Part shown: positions 1 through 9,657 of the stretch, piece after piece | How positions within the stretch are numbered: the stretch's first letter is position 1 | How the letters are laid out: every line of letters begins with the position of its first letter | Assembly (NCBI GenBank): GCA_002049455.2 | Contig: KV918937.1 | Location: 62,001 to 126,000 of the forward strand | Direction of reading: 5' to 3' | DNA length: 64,000 nt | Source of the DNA: Porphyra umbilicalis | Lineage: Eukaryota; Rhodophyta; Bangiophyceae; Bangiales; Bangiaceae | Notes under the pieces: model-generated | Database searches by the model: none | Told to the model about the DNA's origin: nothing | What the model saw: only the letters and a program-made list of their open reading frames with translations | Translations under genes and position numbers: made by a program

Positions 1-1949
1 GCACCAGCCAAGCGTTTTCCCTCGCGCGGTGCTTGGCGACGGCGGAGTCGGTGAACCCCCAGGCACGCGGTGTGTCATGCCCCTCGTGGTCCAGTCGGGC
101 TTTCAGGCGTCGAAGAGGGAGGGAGTGTAGGGTGAGACACTGACTTTGGACGCATTCATCCCAGCCGGGCACAGCGCTGATGGAGGAGTGAACATCCCGG
201 CCGCCGCCCTCACCCATACACTCGTCCGCCCCGACGTAGGGGCACCACAAAAACGTTACGATCTACGAATCATGACTGAAGTGGCTGGGCCTCATACGCT
301 TCCGACGCTGCCGAAGAGGAAGCGGCGGCAAGTGCAGGCGCCAGCCCCCTAGCTAACCCTCTCTCGAAGGGAACGGCTTGTGGCAGCCAAAATATGCCCC
401 TGGTTTCCTTTTTTGTAGCGGAAAGTGCGAAACCTGATGCTCCTGCTTCGCCGCTCTTCAATTAGCAGGTCGGGCAGCCCGTGCGCGGTCCGCACGCTGG
501 CAATGTGTCGCTGCGCCGGATCATCGGTCCCCCGTCCCCGCTTTGGTGAACTCGCTCACCCCCTCGCCCTCGGTTTGGTGAACTCGCTCGCTTCCCTGCA
601 CGCCTCTCCGATCCCAGGCCCAACGGTCGATGGCGGAGCAACACCGCCTCGTTTGCTCTTCCTTACCAAACGTACGGCTGGCCACGGTGCCACCAGGTGC
701 GGGCGGGCTGTGGCTCTGACTGTGACTGCCCGAAGTTCGCAATCCCTGCATTTTCCTCATCCTTCCTGTCGTCCCCCCGCTCCTCCCCACTGAACGGGGG
801 AGAGGGAGCGAACGTCGTTATGGCTAGATGGCGGTTGTAGCTGTACCAGCGCCCTGTTCATCGCCCCTTGTCGGCGGGGGCCCTGGCCGAGGCGGAGCGA
901 ACCGCATTGGGAAGTACCGTGGCGCTTTGCGAGATTCCCCGAATCCACGAGCCGCGCATGAGTCCAGCCAGTTCCCGCTTCAAGACGGCACATCGTACGA
1001 TCCTCAAAGGGAGCGCAGAGCGCAGTGAACAGCCTCGGAGCGCCTGCGACGACCGAAAAAAGTATCTCGGGGCAGCCCAGACACTCTGTCAAAATCGTAA
1101 GCTCAAGCGTTCAGGGATGGTAAGACAGCACGAGACTTTTGCACCTTTCAGGAGAAAACACACACAGGTGGTATTTTCACACCCTGTTTTTGCCGACCTG
1201 ACGAGTGCAGCCGGCTGTTTTTGTGCGCTAGCCGTTGCCTCGGCTATATTTTCGAATTGGGCTACATTTCCACGTCCAAAAAGGGACACCACATGAAAAA
1301 CAGCCAGGGCCGTGCCAAATCACCCCCTCTCTTCAGCTGAACGTCGGCCATCAACGTTGTTCGCTCCTGGCTGACACTGTCTCGTTGTTCCTGTCTCGCC
1401 GATGGTTCGTGGAGGCGACGCTTCGGGGCGGGACGGGTCGCGCAACGACTCCCCCGTGATCCACCTGACACCGAGGCCGCCGTGGCCGCGCGCCGCCGCG
1501 GCGGTCGGGCGCCGCTCCGGCGGGGCCTGACACGCCAACCAGAGGGCGCTCGCAACTGGACCGCAGCGCCGTGCCGTGGCGGCGGCGCCGCGCTGTGGCG
1601 GCGCCCGCCCGTGCCACGGCGGTCGGTGTGGCAGCGGCGGCTTGGCTGGCACGTGCGGGCGGGCGGCGGGCGGCGGGGCGCCGCAGGGCCGGCGCGCATG
1701 GGCAATCGCGCGTGCGGCGACGGAGGACCGAGCCGCCGACGCAGAGGGGGGGGGGGCGGGGGGGGGTGCCTGCCTGCCAGGCGGAAGCGCCGTCATGTCC
1801 GCCGCCATACAAGAGGCGGCGGCGGTAGGCAGGCAGGTCGTGCAGCAGGCGGCACCCGCAGTGGCCGCCTTGTTGTTGGTCTGGCTGCGTGCAGCTGCTC
1901 CACCGCACGACCTCATCGTTTCAGCCGCTACGGGAACTCCACGTGCCGC
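1..1949. other. No convincing gene; left flank of the Copia insertion
   Basis: Open frames on both strands are short or G/C-biased shadows, and none has a recognisable domain. A 16-bp direct repeat (tttggtgaactcgctc) sits at 542-557 and 574-589, spaced 32 bp. Long G runs lie at 1746-1768. The last five bases, GCCGC at 1945-1949, are the left copy of the Copia target duplication. Confidence 0.5.
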
Positions 1950-2531
1950 TGTTGAGATAACCAGGGGGGGTTAGCCCCCGCCAGGGGGGAATGCCGCGCC
2001 TTAGCGCCGGCAGGTACTCGACACACACACCGGGGAACAAGAAGGCTTGTCCACGATGGAGACAGGTGTAGAGGGTAAAAGTGTTCGCTTGTCTACCCCG
2101 GTGGTCCGCCCACCTCTGGCCTCCAAAACCCCTCTCTATCTACTTTCCCTCATCCTCGTGGGCGCTGTCCCACGGGGCCCCCAGCGCCGCGCCGCTCGCC
2201 GCGCCCGCACGGTGCTTCCTCACGCACCGGTGCCTGACCACGCCCCACGGCGCGCCACGCACACCGCCGAGCGGTCGCGCCCGTTCTCGAATTCCATCTC
2301 GGGTCCAGCCGCCACGTTGCGGCAAATATCCCATTGCCGAATCCGTCCTTGTGGAAGATTCGCCCAATGCGGAAACCGTCGCCGGTTCCGCACGTCGCGT
2401 GGCCCATCGACACGGCCTCCACCGTCGGCCGCGCCCGTCGGCCACCAGCCTCCCCACGTGGGAGACTCACCGCCTCCCCCGGCGGGTGACGCCCCTTCCC
2501 GTCCGAGGGGGCGTGCCCGCCACTCCCAACA
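1950..2531 (-). repeat. 3' LTR of the Copia element
   Basis: This 582-bp direct repeat pairs with 7013-7594 at a constant offset of 5063 bp. The terminal inverted repeat is TGTTG/CAACA. It appears identical to its partner by eye. Confidence 0.95.
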
Positions 2532-2538
2532 CTCCCCC
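2532..2538 (-). promoter_or_regulatory. Polypurine tract of the Copia element
   Basis: On the minus strand GGGGGAG directly abuts the 3' LTR. This is the position where plus-strand DNA priming occurs in LTR elements. The tract is short but correctly placed. Confidence 0.6.
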
Positions 2539-2551
2539 GCGGGGAGTCGAC

Positions 2552-5500
2552 CTAGGAGGAGGATGGCCCAAGCCCCATGCCCAGGCAACACATTGCCAGA
2601 GCGCTGCTGGGCAGCGCCTTGGTGAAGACGTCGGCCACCATCTCGGACGTCGGGATGTGCTCCATCAGCAGCTCCCCCCGCTCCACGCGGTCGCGCACAA
2701 AGTGGTAGGCAATGTCAATGTGCTTGCACCGGTTGACGCTCATCGGGTTCTTGATCAGCGTCAGCGCCGCTTGGTTGTCGCCGTACATCTGAACCGACCC
2801 CGCCGCCGGCGCACCGACGTCCCGCAGCAGCTGCGCCAGCCACAGCGCTTCGCGCGCGCCAAGCGCGGCGGCAATATACTCGGCCTCCGTCGTAGACGCC
2901 GCCACGGTGGCCTGCGCCTTGCTCGCCCACGCCACCGCCGCGCCGTTGAGTGTGAACACGAAACCCGTCGTTGAGCGCCGAGTGTCGAGGTCTCCCGCAA
3001 AGTCGGCGTCTGTGTAGCCGGTGAGCGGTGCGTCCCGTCCGTAAGTGAGGCCCCAGTTCTGGGTGCCCTTGACGTAGCGGAGCACGCCCTTGAGCAGGGC
3101 CCGGTGCTCCTCAGTCGGTGACGTCGTGTAGCGGGCCAGCCTGGCCACCGCGTAGGCGATGTCCGGGCGCGTGCTGGTTGCCAAGTATAGCAGCGCCCCG
3201 ATCATCTCGGGGTAGGCCGCCTTGTTGGCACCCTCCAGCGCCGCTCCCTCGCGCCGCAGGCGCGAGCCGACGGGCATCGGCAGCGTCGTCCGGTTGGCGT
3301 CGCCCATGCCATAGCGCTCCACCAGCGTCGTGGCGTACTGCCGCTGCGACAGCGTGATGGTACCGGCTGCTCGGTCTCGGATGATGTGCATCCCCAGGAA
3401 CCACTCGGGCTCGCCCATGTCACGAGCCTTGAAGTGGCCCAACACGACGGCCTTGGCCGCCTTCACGTCGGCCGCCGTCGGCCCGATGACCAGCAGGTCG
3501 TCCACGTACACGAGAATGTAGACCATCTCGTCGCCGATCTTCTTGCACAGCAGGCACGGATCTGCCGCCGACCGCGTAAAGCCCGCCGCCGACAGCGCGT
3601 TGATGAATGCCAGGTACCACTCGCGCGCTGCCTGCTTGAGTCCGTAGATGGCCTTGACGAGGCGGCACAGCTTCGTCGGGTCGCCGCGCTCGAAGCCCTT
3701 GGGTTGGCGGACGTACAGCTCCTCCTTCAGCGTCCCGTTGAGGAACGCGGTCTTGATGTCCATCTGCTCCATATGCAGATCCTTGGAGGCGGCGAGGGCC
3801 AGCAGCGTGCGCAGTGTCGCCTGCCGCACCACCGGTGCCCACTTCTCGGTGTAGTCGCGACCGGCCACCTGCAGGAAGCCCTTGCCCACGTTTCGCGCCT
3901 TGTGGCGCTCGACCTTGCCGTTCTGGTCGCGCTTGCGGTCGAATATGAGCATGGTGTCGATGACCTTGGCGTTCATGGGCACCTTGCCGTGGGGCACCGG
4001 CACCCACGTGCCGTTCTCCCACAGGGACCCGACCTCCTCGTGGGCCGCCTTCTCAAAGAGCGGCCAGTCGGGCTGCTTCCGCGCCTCCGCCTCGGACATT
4101 CGGTCCGGGGACGTGCGCGCGCTCAGGGCCGCGCCCTCCTCGTCGACGTTGTCGTCGTCCGTGTTGTCCGCCGTGTCGGCAGGGGTTTCGACCACCTCCG
4201 ACTGGGCACCGGTCACCAGCCGGCATGCGGCCAGCACCTTGTCCATGTCCTGCTCCGGACCCGCCAGCGCGGGCGTCCCCGTGGAGGGGTACTCGTCCTC
4301 ATTAAACCGTACGTTGCGGCTCTCCATCACCTTGGTGCCCACTTGCACGCGCCACGCCTTGCTGGACTGCGAGTAGCCGACGAAAGTGCCCGCCTGCCCA
4401 CGCGGGTCCAACTTGCGACGCCCCTTCTTGAGCGCCAGAACCACCGCACGGCAGCCAAATGCCCTCAGGTCGTCCACCGCTGGCTTGGTGCCGAAAAACC
4501 GCTCGTACGGGGTCATTCTCTCCCCCACCCGTGGGATGCGGTTGGAGGTGTGGTTCGCGGTAGTGACCGCCTCGGCCCATATCGCCTTCGACATGCCCGC
4601 GTCCTCCATCATGGCAACCGCCTTCTCCGCCAACGTCCTGTTGTAGCGCTCGGCGATGCCGTTCTGCTCGAGCGTCTCGGGCGCCGTTGTCTGGACGGTC
4701 ACCCCGTTGCTGCGCAGCCACTGCGTCAGCTCCGGCCCGGTGTATTCGCCGCCGCCGTCACGGCGCAGCGTCTTGACCTTGCGGCCCGTCGCGCGCTCCC
4801 ACTGGAGCAGCGTGTCGCGTACCACCGAGCCGGTCTCGTCCTTAGACCTAATCGGGATGGCCATCGCGTAGCGGGAGAAGCCGTCAATCAGGGTCACAAA
4901 GTAGCGGCTGCCCCCCGTCGAGTCGACGGGCATGTGGCCACAGACGTCCGTGTGCACCAGGTCGAGCACCCCCGTCGGGGGGTTGGTCGCCGGGGTGTAC
5001 ACCAACCGGGTCATCTTGGCCACGGCGCACGCGGCGCACTCCTTGCCCGACACTTTCCGCAGGTCGGTAGTGTTGGCGTCCATGCCATCCACAGCCGCGG
5101 GAATGCGAGCCAGCGCCTCTCCCCCGGCGTGACCAAAGCGCCGGTGCCACATGAGGCTGTCGACGCCGGCGCTGCCGGCTGCCGCGGTCATTGCCTGCCC
5201 TTCCCCCAGGTTCAGGACGTACACACCGCGGCGCGCGTATCCAGTTGCCACCTCGCGTCCACGAAACTTGAGGCTGACGCCGATATCCGAAAATGACACG
5301 TGTGTGCCCATCTTCACGGATTTCGGAACGGAGAAGAGGTTAGCAGCGAGGCCCGGCACGTAGAGCGTGCCGGTCAGCATCAGCGGCTGCGTGCCCTGCG
5401 CCGTCTCCGTGTAGACCCGGACGCTGCCCATGTGCGTGGATAGGCGCGTCTGGCCGTTGGCCATGTTGATGCGCATTGGGGTGATCCGCTTCACGTGGAG

Positions 5501-6757
5501 CATGTCGTCCAGCGTGTGCGTCATGTGGTGTGACGCGCCGCTGTCGATCAGCCACTCGCCTGGTGCCGCTAGCTTCGGGGCGACACCATCTGCGCAGAGA
5601 CACGCCATCGTCGGGGTGTCCCCGACCGCGATGGCCGACAGTGCATGCGCATCCTCGGCATTTGGCGCCGGGCGCGGACCGGGCCGCCCTGCCGCGCGAG
5701 AGTTGTTGGGGCGGGGAGCGCCGTTCCGCCCGCCGCCGCCGCGGTAGGCCCGGCTGTGGGTTGTGCGCACCGGCGCACGATGACCTTGGGCCGGGGCACG
5801 GCCGCCCCCCCCGTTGTTCGACTGGCAGTGGCGCTGGATGTGACCACGGCGGCCGCACCCGTAGCAGGTGATGTCCCCTGTGGCTGCCAGTGCCACGCCG
5901 GTGTCCCGACCGGCGCTGCCCTTGCGCTCGCGCTGCATCGCGATGCGCTGCTCGGCTGTGATGAGCGCCGGCATGGCGGCCTCAAACGTGGAGTTGTTGG
6001 CCTCCAGGATGCCGACGGTCACGAGGTAGTCAGCCGACAGGCCCGACAAGACTGTCATCAGGACCGCCCGGTCGGACGCCTCCTCTCCGAGCTCCTTGAG
6101 CTCCCACTGAATCGTGCGCGCCCGCGCTACGTACTCCAACACCGTCTCGTTTCCCGCCTTACGCAGGGAGTCCAGCTGCGTGCGCAATATCTGCGCGCGC
6201 GCCATGCCGCGCGACCGGAAGTCCCGGTCCAGCGCGTCCCACACGCCCTTGGCGGTGGGGTGCCGCCCCGCCACCACTTGGTGGACCGGCTCCAGCGCCA
6301 GAATGATGAGCCCGCGCGCCAGCACATTCTGGCGGTCCCACTCAAGCCCGACCTTGGCCGCTTGGGCGCGCTTCGCCTTGGACTGGTTGTACCCGCGCAG
6401 CGCGTTCTGGTACAACTCGTGCGCCGCCTGCTTCATAGCCTCGGCCGGCGTCCCAGGGGCGTCTTGCTTCTGCCCCGTCGGTGAAGAAGACGCGGCGTCC
6501 CCCGACGTTGCCGTCGTGCTGGGTGCCCCCGCCGACGAGCTGCCGGCGACCACCGCCGTCAATCCACCGGGCGCCGCCGGCGCCGCCATGGCCGCCGGCA
6601 CTTCGGGCCGCGCGTGGAACAGCACGTCCCAAGCGCCCCGCATCTGGAGCACCTGCTCCATCTCAATCCGCCAGTGAACGTAGTTGGACAGGTTGAGTTT
6701 GGCAATCCGAATGTTGCCGCCGCCCGCGGCACCGCCGCCGGGCACCGAGAAGCTCAT
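2552..6757 (-). CDS. Copia gag-pol polyprotein (fossil mobile element, looks whole)
   Basis: One frame of about 1401 codons starts at the ATG at 6757, where the product begins MSFSVPGGG. The open frame extends 74 codons further upstream, but that part is arginine-rich and unlike gag. Domains in order: a gag region with a UBN2-like stretch; a CCHC zinc knuckle (C-x2-C-x4-H-x4-C, in CYGCGRRGHIQRHC); an aspartic protease motif (LIDSGASHHMT); an integrase with an HHCC zinc finger and DDE-type core (HTDVCG, DGGGEYTG); a reverse transcriptase with YVDDLLVIG; and RNase H with TDADFAGD and STTEAEY. The integrase-before-RT order is diagnostic for Copia. The product would form cytoplasmic particles and make and integrate cDNA. 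No defect is apparent. Confidence 0.95.
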   Translation of the reverse strand: MSFSVPGGGAAGGGNIRIAKLNLSNYVHWRIEMEQVLQMRGAWDVLFHARPEVPAAMAAPAAPGGLTAVVAGSSSAGAPSTTATSGDAASSSPTGQKQDAPGTPAEAMKQAAHELYQNALRGYNQSKAKRAQAAKVGLEWDRQNVLARGLIILALEPVHQVVAGRHPTAKGVWDALDRDFRSRGMARAQILRTQLDSLRKAGNETVLEYVARARTIQWELKELGEEASDRAVLMTVLSGLSADYLVTVGILEANNSTFEAAMPALITAEQRIAMQRERKGSAGRDTGVALAATGDITCYGCGRRGHIQRHCQSNNGGGGRAPAQGHRAPVRTTHSRAYRGGGGRNGAPRPNNSRAAGRPGPRPAPNAEDAHALSAIAVGDTPTMACLCADGVAPKLAAPGEWLIDSGASHHMTHTLDDMLHVKRITPMRINMANGQTRLSTHMGSVRVYTETAQGTQPLMLTGTLYVPGLAANLFSVPKSVKMGTHVSFSDIGVSLKFRGREVATGYARRGVYVLNLGEGQAMTAAAGSAGVDSLMWHRRFGHAGGEALARIPAAVDGMDANTTDLRKVSGKECAACAVAKMTRLVYTPATNPPTGVLDLVHTDVCGHMPVDSTGGSRYFVTLIDGFSRYAMAIPIRSKDETGSVVRDTLLQWERATGRKVKTLRRDGGGEYTGPELTQWLRSNGVTVQTTAPETLEQNGIAERYNRTLAEKAVAMMEDAGMSKAIWAEAVTTANHTSNRIPRVGERMTPYERFFGTKPAVDDLRAFGCRAVVLALKKGRRKLDPRGQAGTFVGYSQSSKAWRVQVGTKVMESRNVRFNEDEYPSTGTPALAGPEQDMDKVLAACRLVTGAQSEVVETPADTADNTDDDNVDEEGAALSARTSPDRMSEAEARKQPDWPLFEKAAHEEVGSLWENGTWVPVPHGKVPMNAKVIDTMLIFDRKRDQNGKVERHKARNVGKGFLQVAGRDYTEKWAPVVRQATLRTLLALAASKDLHMEQMDIKTAFLNGTLKEELYVRQPKGFERGDPTKLCRLVKAIYGLKQAAREWYLAFINALSAAGFTRSAADPCLLCKKIGDEMVYILVYVDDLLVIGPTAADVKAAKAVVLGHFKARDMGEPEWFLGMHIIRDRAAGTITLSQRQYATTLVERYGMGDANRTTLPMPVGSRLRREGAALEGANKAAYPEMIGALLYLATSTRPDIAYAVARLARYTTSPTEEHRALLKGVLRYVKGTQNWGLTYGRDAPLTGYTDADFAGDLDTRRSTTGFVFTLNGAAVAWASKAQATVAASTTEAEYIAAALGAREALWLAQLLRDVGAPAAGSVQMYGDNQAALTLIKNPMSVNRCKHIDIAYHFVRDRVERGELLMEHIPTSEMVADVFTKALPSSALAMCCLGMGLGPSSS

Positions 6758-6998
6758 GCTTGCTGCGTTGAGCCCTCGTTGACGCCGAGGTCTTCCTCGT
6801 CGACGTCCTCGTCGTCGCTGGTCACGCTCCGCCGCGCGCCTGCGACTCGACGTATGCCGCGCAACACGTCGTCGATGTAGTACACTTCGACCGGCTCCCA
6901 GCCGTCGCACCGCGTACACCCAGTGTCCCCAGCGAGCGTCTCCTCGAAGATCCGCTGGTACCACGACCAGGCACCGCACACAAGCCCGTGTGGCAGGC

Positions 6999-7012
6999 CT
7001 GGACCCATAACC
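6999..7012 (-). promoter_or_regulatory. Primer-binding site resembling an initiator-tRNA half
   Basis: Plus-strand bases CTGGACCCATAACC abut the 5' LTR. They match, with one difference from my memory of the eukaryotic consensus, the anticodon stem-loop of initiator methionine tRNA (CTGGGCCCATAACC). Priming from an internally cut iMet tRNA is known for Drosophila copia and yeast Ty5. The usual complement to a tRNA 3' end (TGG...) is not seen here. Confidence 0.7.
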
Positions 7013-7594
7013 TGTTGAGATAACCAGGGGGGGTTAGCCCCCGCCAGGGGGGAATGCCGCGCCTTAGCGCCGGCAGGTACTCGACACACACACCGGGGAA
7101 CAAGAAGGCTTGTCCACGATGGAGACAGGTGTAGAGGGTAAAAGTGTTCGCTTGTCTACCCCGGTGGTCCGCCCACCTCTGGCCTCCAAAACCCCTCTCT
7201 ATCTACTTTCCCTCATCCTCGTGGGCGCTGTCCCACGGGGCCCCCAGCGCCGCGCCGCTCGCCGCGCCCGCACGGTGCTTCCTCACGCACCGGTGCCTGA
7301 CCACGCCCCACGGCGCGCCACGCACACCGCCGAGCGGTCGCGCCCGTTCTCGAATTCCATCTCGGGTCCAGCCGCCACGTTGCGGCAAATATCCCATTGC
7401 CGAATCCGTCCTTGTGGAAGATTCGCCCAATGCGGAAACCGTCGCCGGTTCCGCACGTCGCGTGGCCCATCGACACGGCCTCCACCGTCGGCCGCGCCCG
7501 TCGGCCACCAGCCTCCCCACGTGGGAGACTCACCGCCTCCCCCGGCGGGTGACGCCCCTTCCCGTCCGAGGGGGCGTGCCCGCCACTCCCAACA
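7013..7594 (-). repeat. 5' LTR of the Copia element
   Basis: Partner of 1950-2531, with the same length and termini. In minus orientation this copy carries the promoter. Its outer edge lies 167 bp from the nearest ATG of the membrane-protein gene on the plus strand, so it may alter that gene's promoter or 5' UTR. Confidence 0.95.
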
Positions 7595-7761
7595 GCCGCC
7601 ACCCGTTACTGCACCAGCCCATCCCCACCACCCCCCCTCTAGCCCCCCTCACCCGACCTACCTTCACTCTACCAATCTCGACCCAACCTTTTCCCACTCC
7701 CGCCCCCAGCCTCACGGCCCCTCTCGGGCGTCCGCGACCGCTACCGCTGGCTGTCCGCTCC

Positions 7762-8880
7762 ATGCGAGTGGCAGACACTGTTTTACGTACCCAGAGGGGG
7801 CTGAGCGGGGCAGACGACGAAGGCTGCCCTACGAGACCGCCGCCGCCAGTCTATTGGCGGCGTCGGGCCGGTGGCTGGCGACGTCGGGACGTTGCCGCCC
7901 GATCGGGCGGCATGAAGGACTTTGGCGCCGAAGGGCACCGCGGCAGGGAAGGGAGAGGCGGTGAGGGTGGCCTCCCCTCAACTCCGAGCGAGGCGGCCAA
8001 AGCCGTGTCCCAGACCCAACCCCTGGACGGACGTGCCGGCGTCCAATATATTGGGTTGACAGACTGGGAGTCGCGGCTGCTGCTGTCGACGCGCGTCGCG
8101 GCAAAGGTGTTTGGGTTTGCCACCATTGCCATCGTCGCTGTGGGCCACATCACCTTGTTCTACAGCGCACCCCTGCCATCCGTGGACGACACGATCAAGC
8201 GTGTGCTGCCGTTGCACATCCCCCTCGCGCTCGTCTGGATGTTGGTTATCACCGACGCGTGCTTTAGCCTCTACGCCTCTGGTCTACCCACTTTTGTCAT
8301 CGTCTGCGCCTTTTCCGTGCAACGACACAAGCTCAGCCGCGATGTGGGGTTGGTCCTTACTCTGCTGCTCGGCACCGCCATGCGCCTCAACCCGATGGCG
8401 CCCGTCTTGCGGCTGCAGCACCTGGCGGGCCTCCCCGTTGCCGACGTACCGCGGACCACCAACGCCGGTCTCGGAAATGCAGTGGGGCGTTTGGCGGCGT
8501 TTCCCGGCAACCCCTTCCCCTACATGTGGGCGACGGTGCAAGTGCTGGGCGCGCCCGACGGGCCACCCCTCGACTTGCGGTCGGTCGCAGCCAAGATGAC
8601 CGTGTGGGCCGTGCTGTGTGCCACACAAGTCACCGCCGTTGAGGTGTACCAGGTGTACTTGAGCCGGGTGACGCTCACCTCTACGGCAGTGGCTTTGCGC
8701 GCCATCGCCACCGACAGCGTCGTGTGGTCTGCCGCGGGCGTGGCCTTCACGGTCGCAACGACCATGCAGGTCGCCACACTTGCCACCATTGCGGCGCGCG
8801 CGCTGCGGGAAAAGGAAAAGGTGGTGGCGAGGGGGGAGGTGGTGGGTTCGCCAACGGGTCGGGTGGCGGGGGTCGACTAA
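7762..8880 (+). CDS. Multi-pass membrane protein of unknown function
   Basis: The frame is open from within the LTR; the first ATG outside it is 7762 (372 aa, MRVADTVLR). A second candidate is 7912 (MKDFGAEG). The N-terminal ~100 residues are basic and low complexity. They are followed by about five hydrophobic segments: VFGFATIAIVAVGHITLF; a long double segment around LALVWMLVITDACF and PTFVIVCAFSV; VGLVLTLLLG; MTVWAVLCATQVTAVEV; and VVWSAAGVAFTVATTM. The C-terminus is a short basic tail ending VAGVD. I do not recognise the family, and no transporter or receptor signature is visible. The Copia element lies immediately upstream, so the native promoter may be displaced 5.6 kb away. The TA-flanked foldback at 8888 starts 7 bp after the stop. 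Confidence 0.6.
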   Translation: MRVADTVLRTQRGLSGADDEGCPTRPPPPVYWRRRAGGWRRRDVAARSGGMKDFGAEGHRGREGRGGEGGLPSTPSEAAKAVSQTQPLDGRAGVQYIGLTDWESRLLLSTRVAAKVFGFATIAIVAVGHITLFYSAPLPSVDDTIKRVLPLHIPLALVWMLVITDACFSLYASGLPTFVIVCAFSVQRHKLSRDVGLVLTLLLGTAMRLNPMAPVLRLQHLAGLPVADVPRTTNAGLGNAVGRLAAFPGNPFPYMWATVQVLGAPDGPPLDLRSVAAKMTVWAVLCATQVTAVEVYQVYLSRVTLTSTAVALRAIATDSVVWSAAGVAFTVATTMQVATLATIAARALREKEKVVARGEVVGSPTGRVAGVD

Positions 8881-8887
8881 ACACATA

Positions 8888-9020
8888 CAGCCGTTCTCCT
8901 AAAAACCCCGCACTCCAACAGTTGCAAAAGAGTTCCAAATCGGCCTCTACGACCCCGCAGATGCCGATTGGGAACTCTTCTGCAACAGTTGGAGTGCGGG
9001 ACTTTTTGGGAGAACGGCTG
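8888..9020. mobile_element. TA-flanked 133-bp foldback (MITE-like)
   Basis: Two arms of about 58 bp (8888-8944 and 8963-9020) are inverted repeats with only a handful of mismatches, separated by a spacer of about 18 bp. The termini are CAGCCGTTCTCC and its complement. TA lies on both sides (8886-8887, 9021-9022), the target duplication typical of Tc1/mariner-type elements, so a non-autonomous foldback is likely. It lies inside the probable 3' UTR of the preceding gene and would fold into a long RNA hairpin. A terminator-like or small-RNA precursor role is an alternative. Confidence 0.75.
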
Positions 9021-9022
9021 TA

Positions 9023-9657
9023 GCCGTTGTTCTTTCTCCACCACCGTGCCACGCGGTGGGCGTCTCGTCCACCACCGCGTGACCGCAGAGGCCGACGAGA
9101 GCCGTGGCGGTGACGCGAAAATCCACCAGCGCGTCACCGCCGCAGGCCACCCGTACCCCCACCAAGCCTCCCCCCACGGCTGGGCAGACAAAGGCAACCA
9201 CCACAGGGGAGGAGTCGCGGCAGACCGCGGATCTTGTGCAGATCGATTGAACCCTGTTTGCTGGCGTACAGTCCACCCTGTACTAATTCAGACACCGTGT
9301 CCTCCACACGATGCAACCAAGTTGCGTGACGACCGGAATTAGGCGGATCAAGTTTGTGCTGCCATCACGGTGACAGTGCCAGGAGCCCCTTGCAGAGGGG
9401 CCCTGAGCACGCTCCGTTCAACCGGTGTCGGGCGGGGCGCGGCAGTGCCCGCGCGGGTAGCTACGTTGAGCGCCGGCGGCGGCGCGTGGGCGCTCCCGCG
9501 GCTGCCCCACCACGGCCGTCGTTGTGGTACTGTATGATAGGATACACTTCTGTCCTGGACGCTTTGCCGCCTTTGGCTGACTGTTCCCTTGGTGGCTGAC
9601 CCGCCGCCGACCCGCCGGCCGACCTCCTCCCCTTTGCCTTGTCGTTCCCCCCCTTGT
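9023..9657. other. Intergenic, no gene seen
   Basis: The composition is moderately GC-rich with only short frames. There is no tRNA-like or repeat structure that I can support. The G/C-run-rich gene body begins downstream. Confidence 0.4.

Larger units (their letters stand above)
1950..7594 (-). mobile_element. Copia-superfamily LTR retrotransposon, apparently whole
   Basis: A 5645-bp element lies in minus orientation. It has two 582-bp LTRs (1950-2531 and 7013-7594) starting TGTTG and ending CAACA, a single gag-pol frame, a primer-binding site next to the 5' LTR and a purine tract next to the 3' LTR. GCCGC flanks both ends (1945-1949, 7595-7599) as a 5-bp target-site duplication. The domain order gag, protease, integrase, reverse transcriptase, RNase H places it in Copia (Pseudoviridae) rather than Gypsy. 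I see no differences between the LTRs and no break in the reading frame, so the insertion is very recent. It sits 168 bp upstream of the first ATG of the membrane-protein gene at 7762. Confidence 0.96.

Noticed and set aside
2552-5985. Long plus-strand open frames inside the Copia element (for example 3386-5296)
   Set aside because: They are the complement of conserved gag-pol domains and show no domain of their own.
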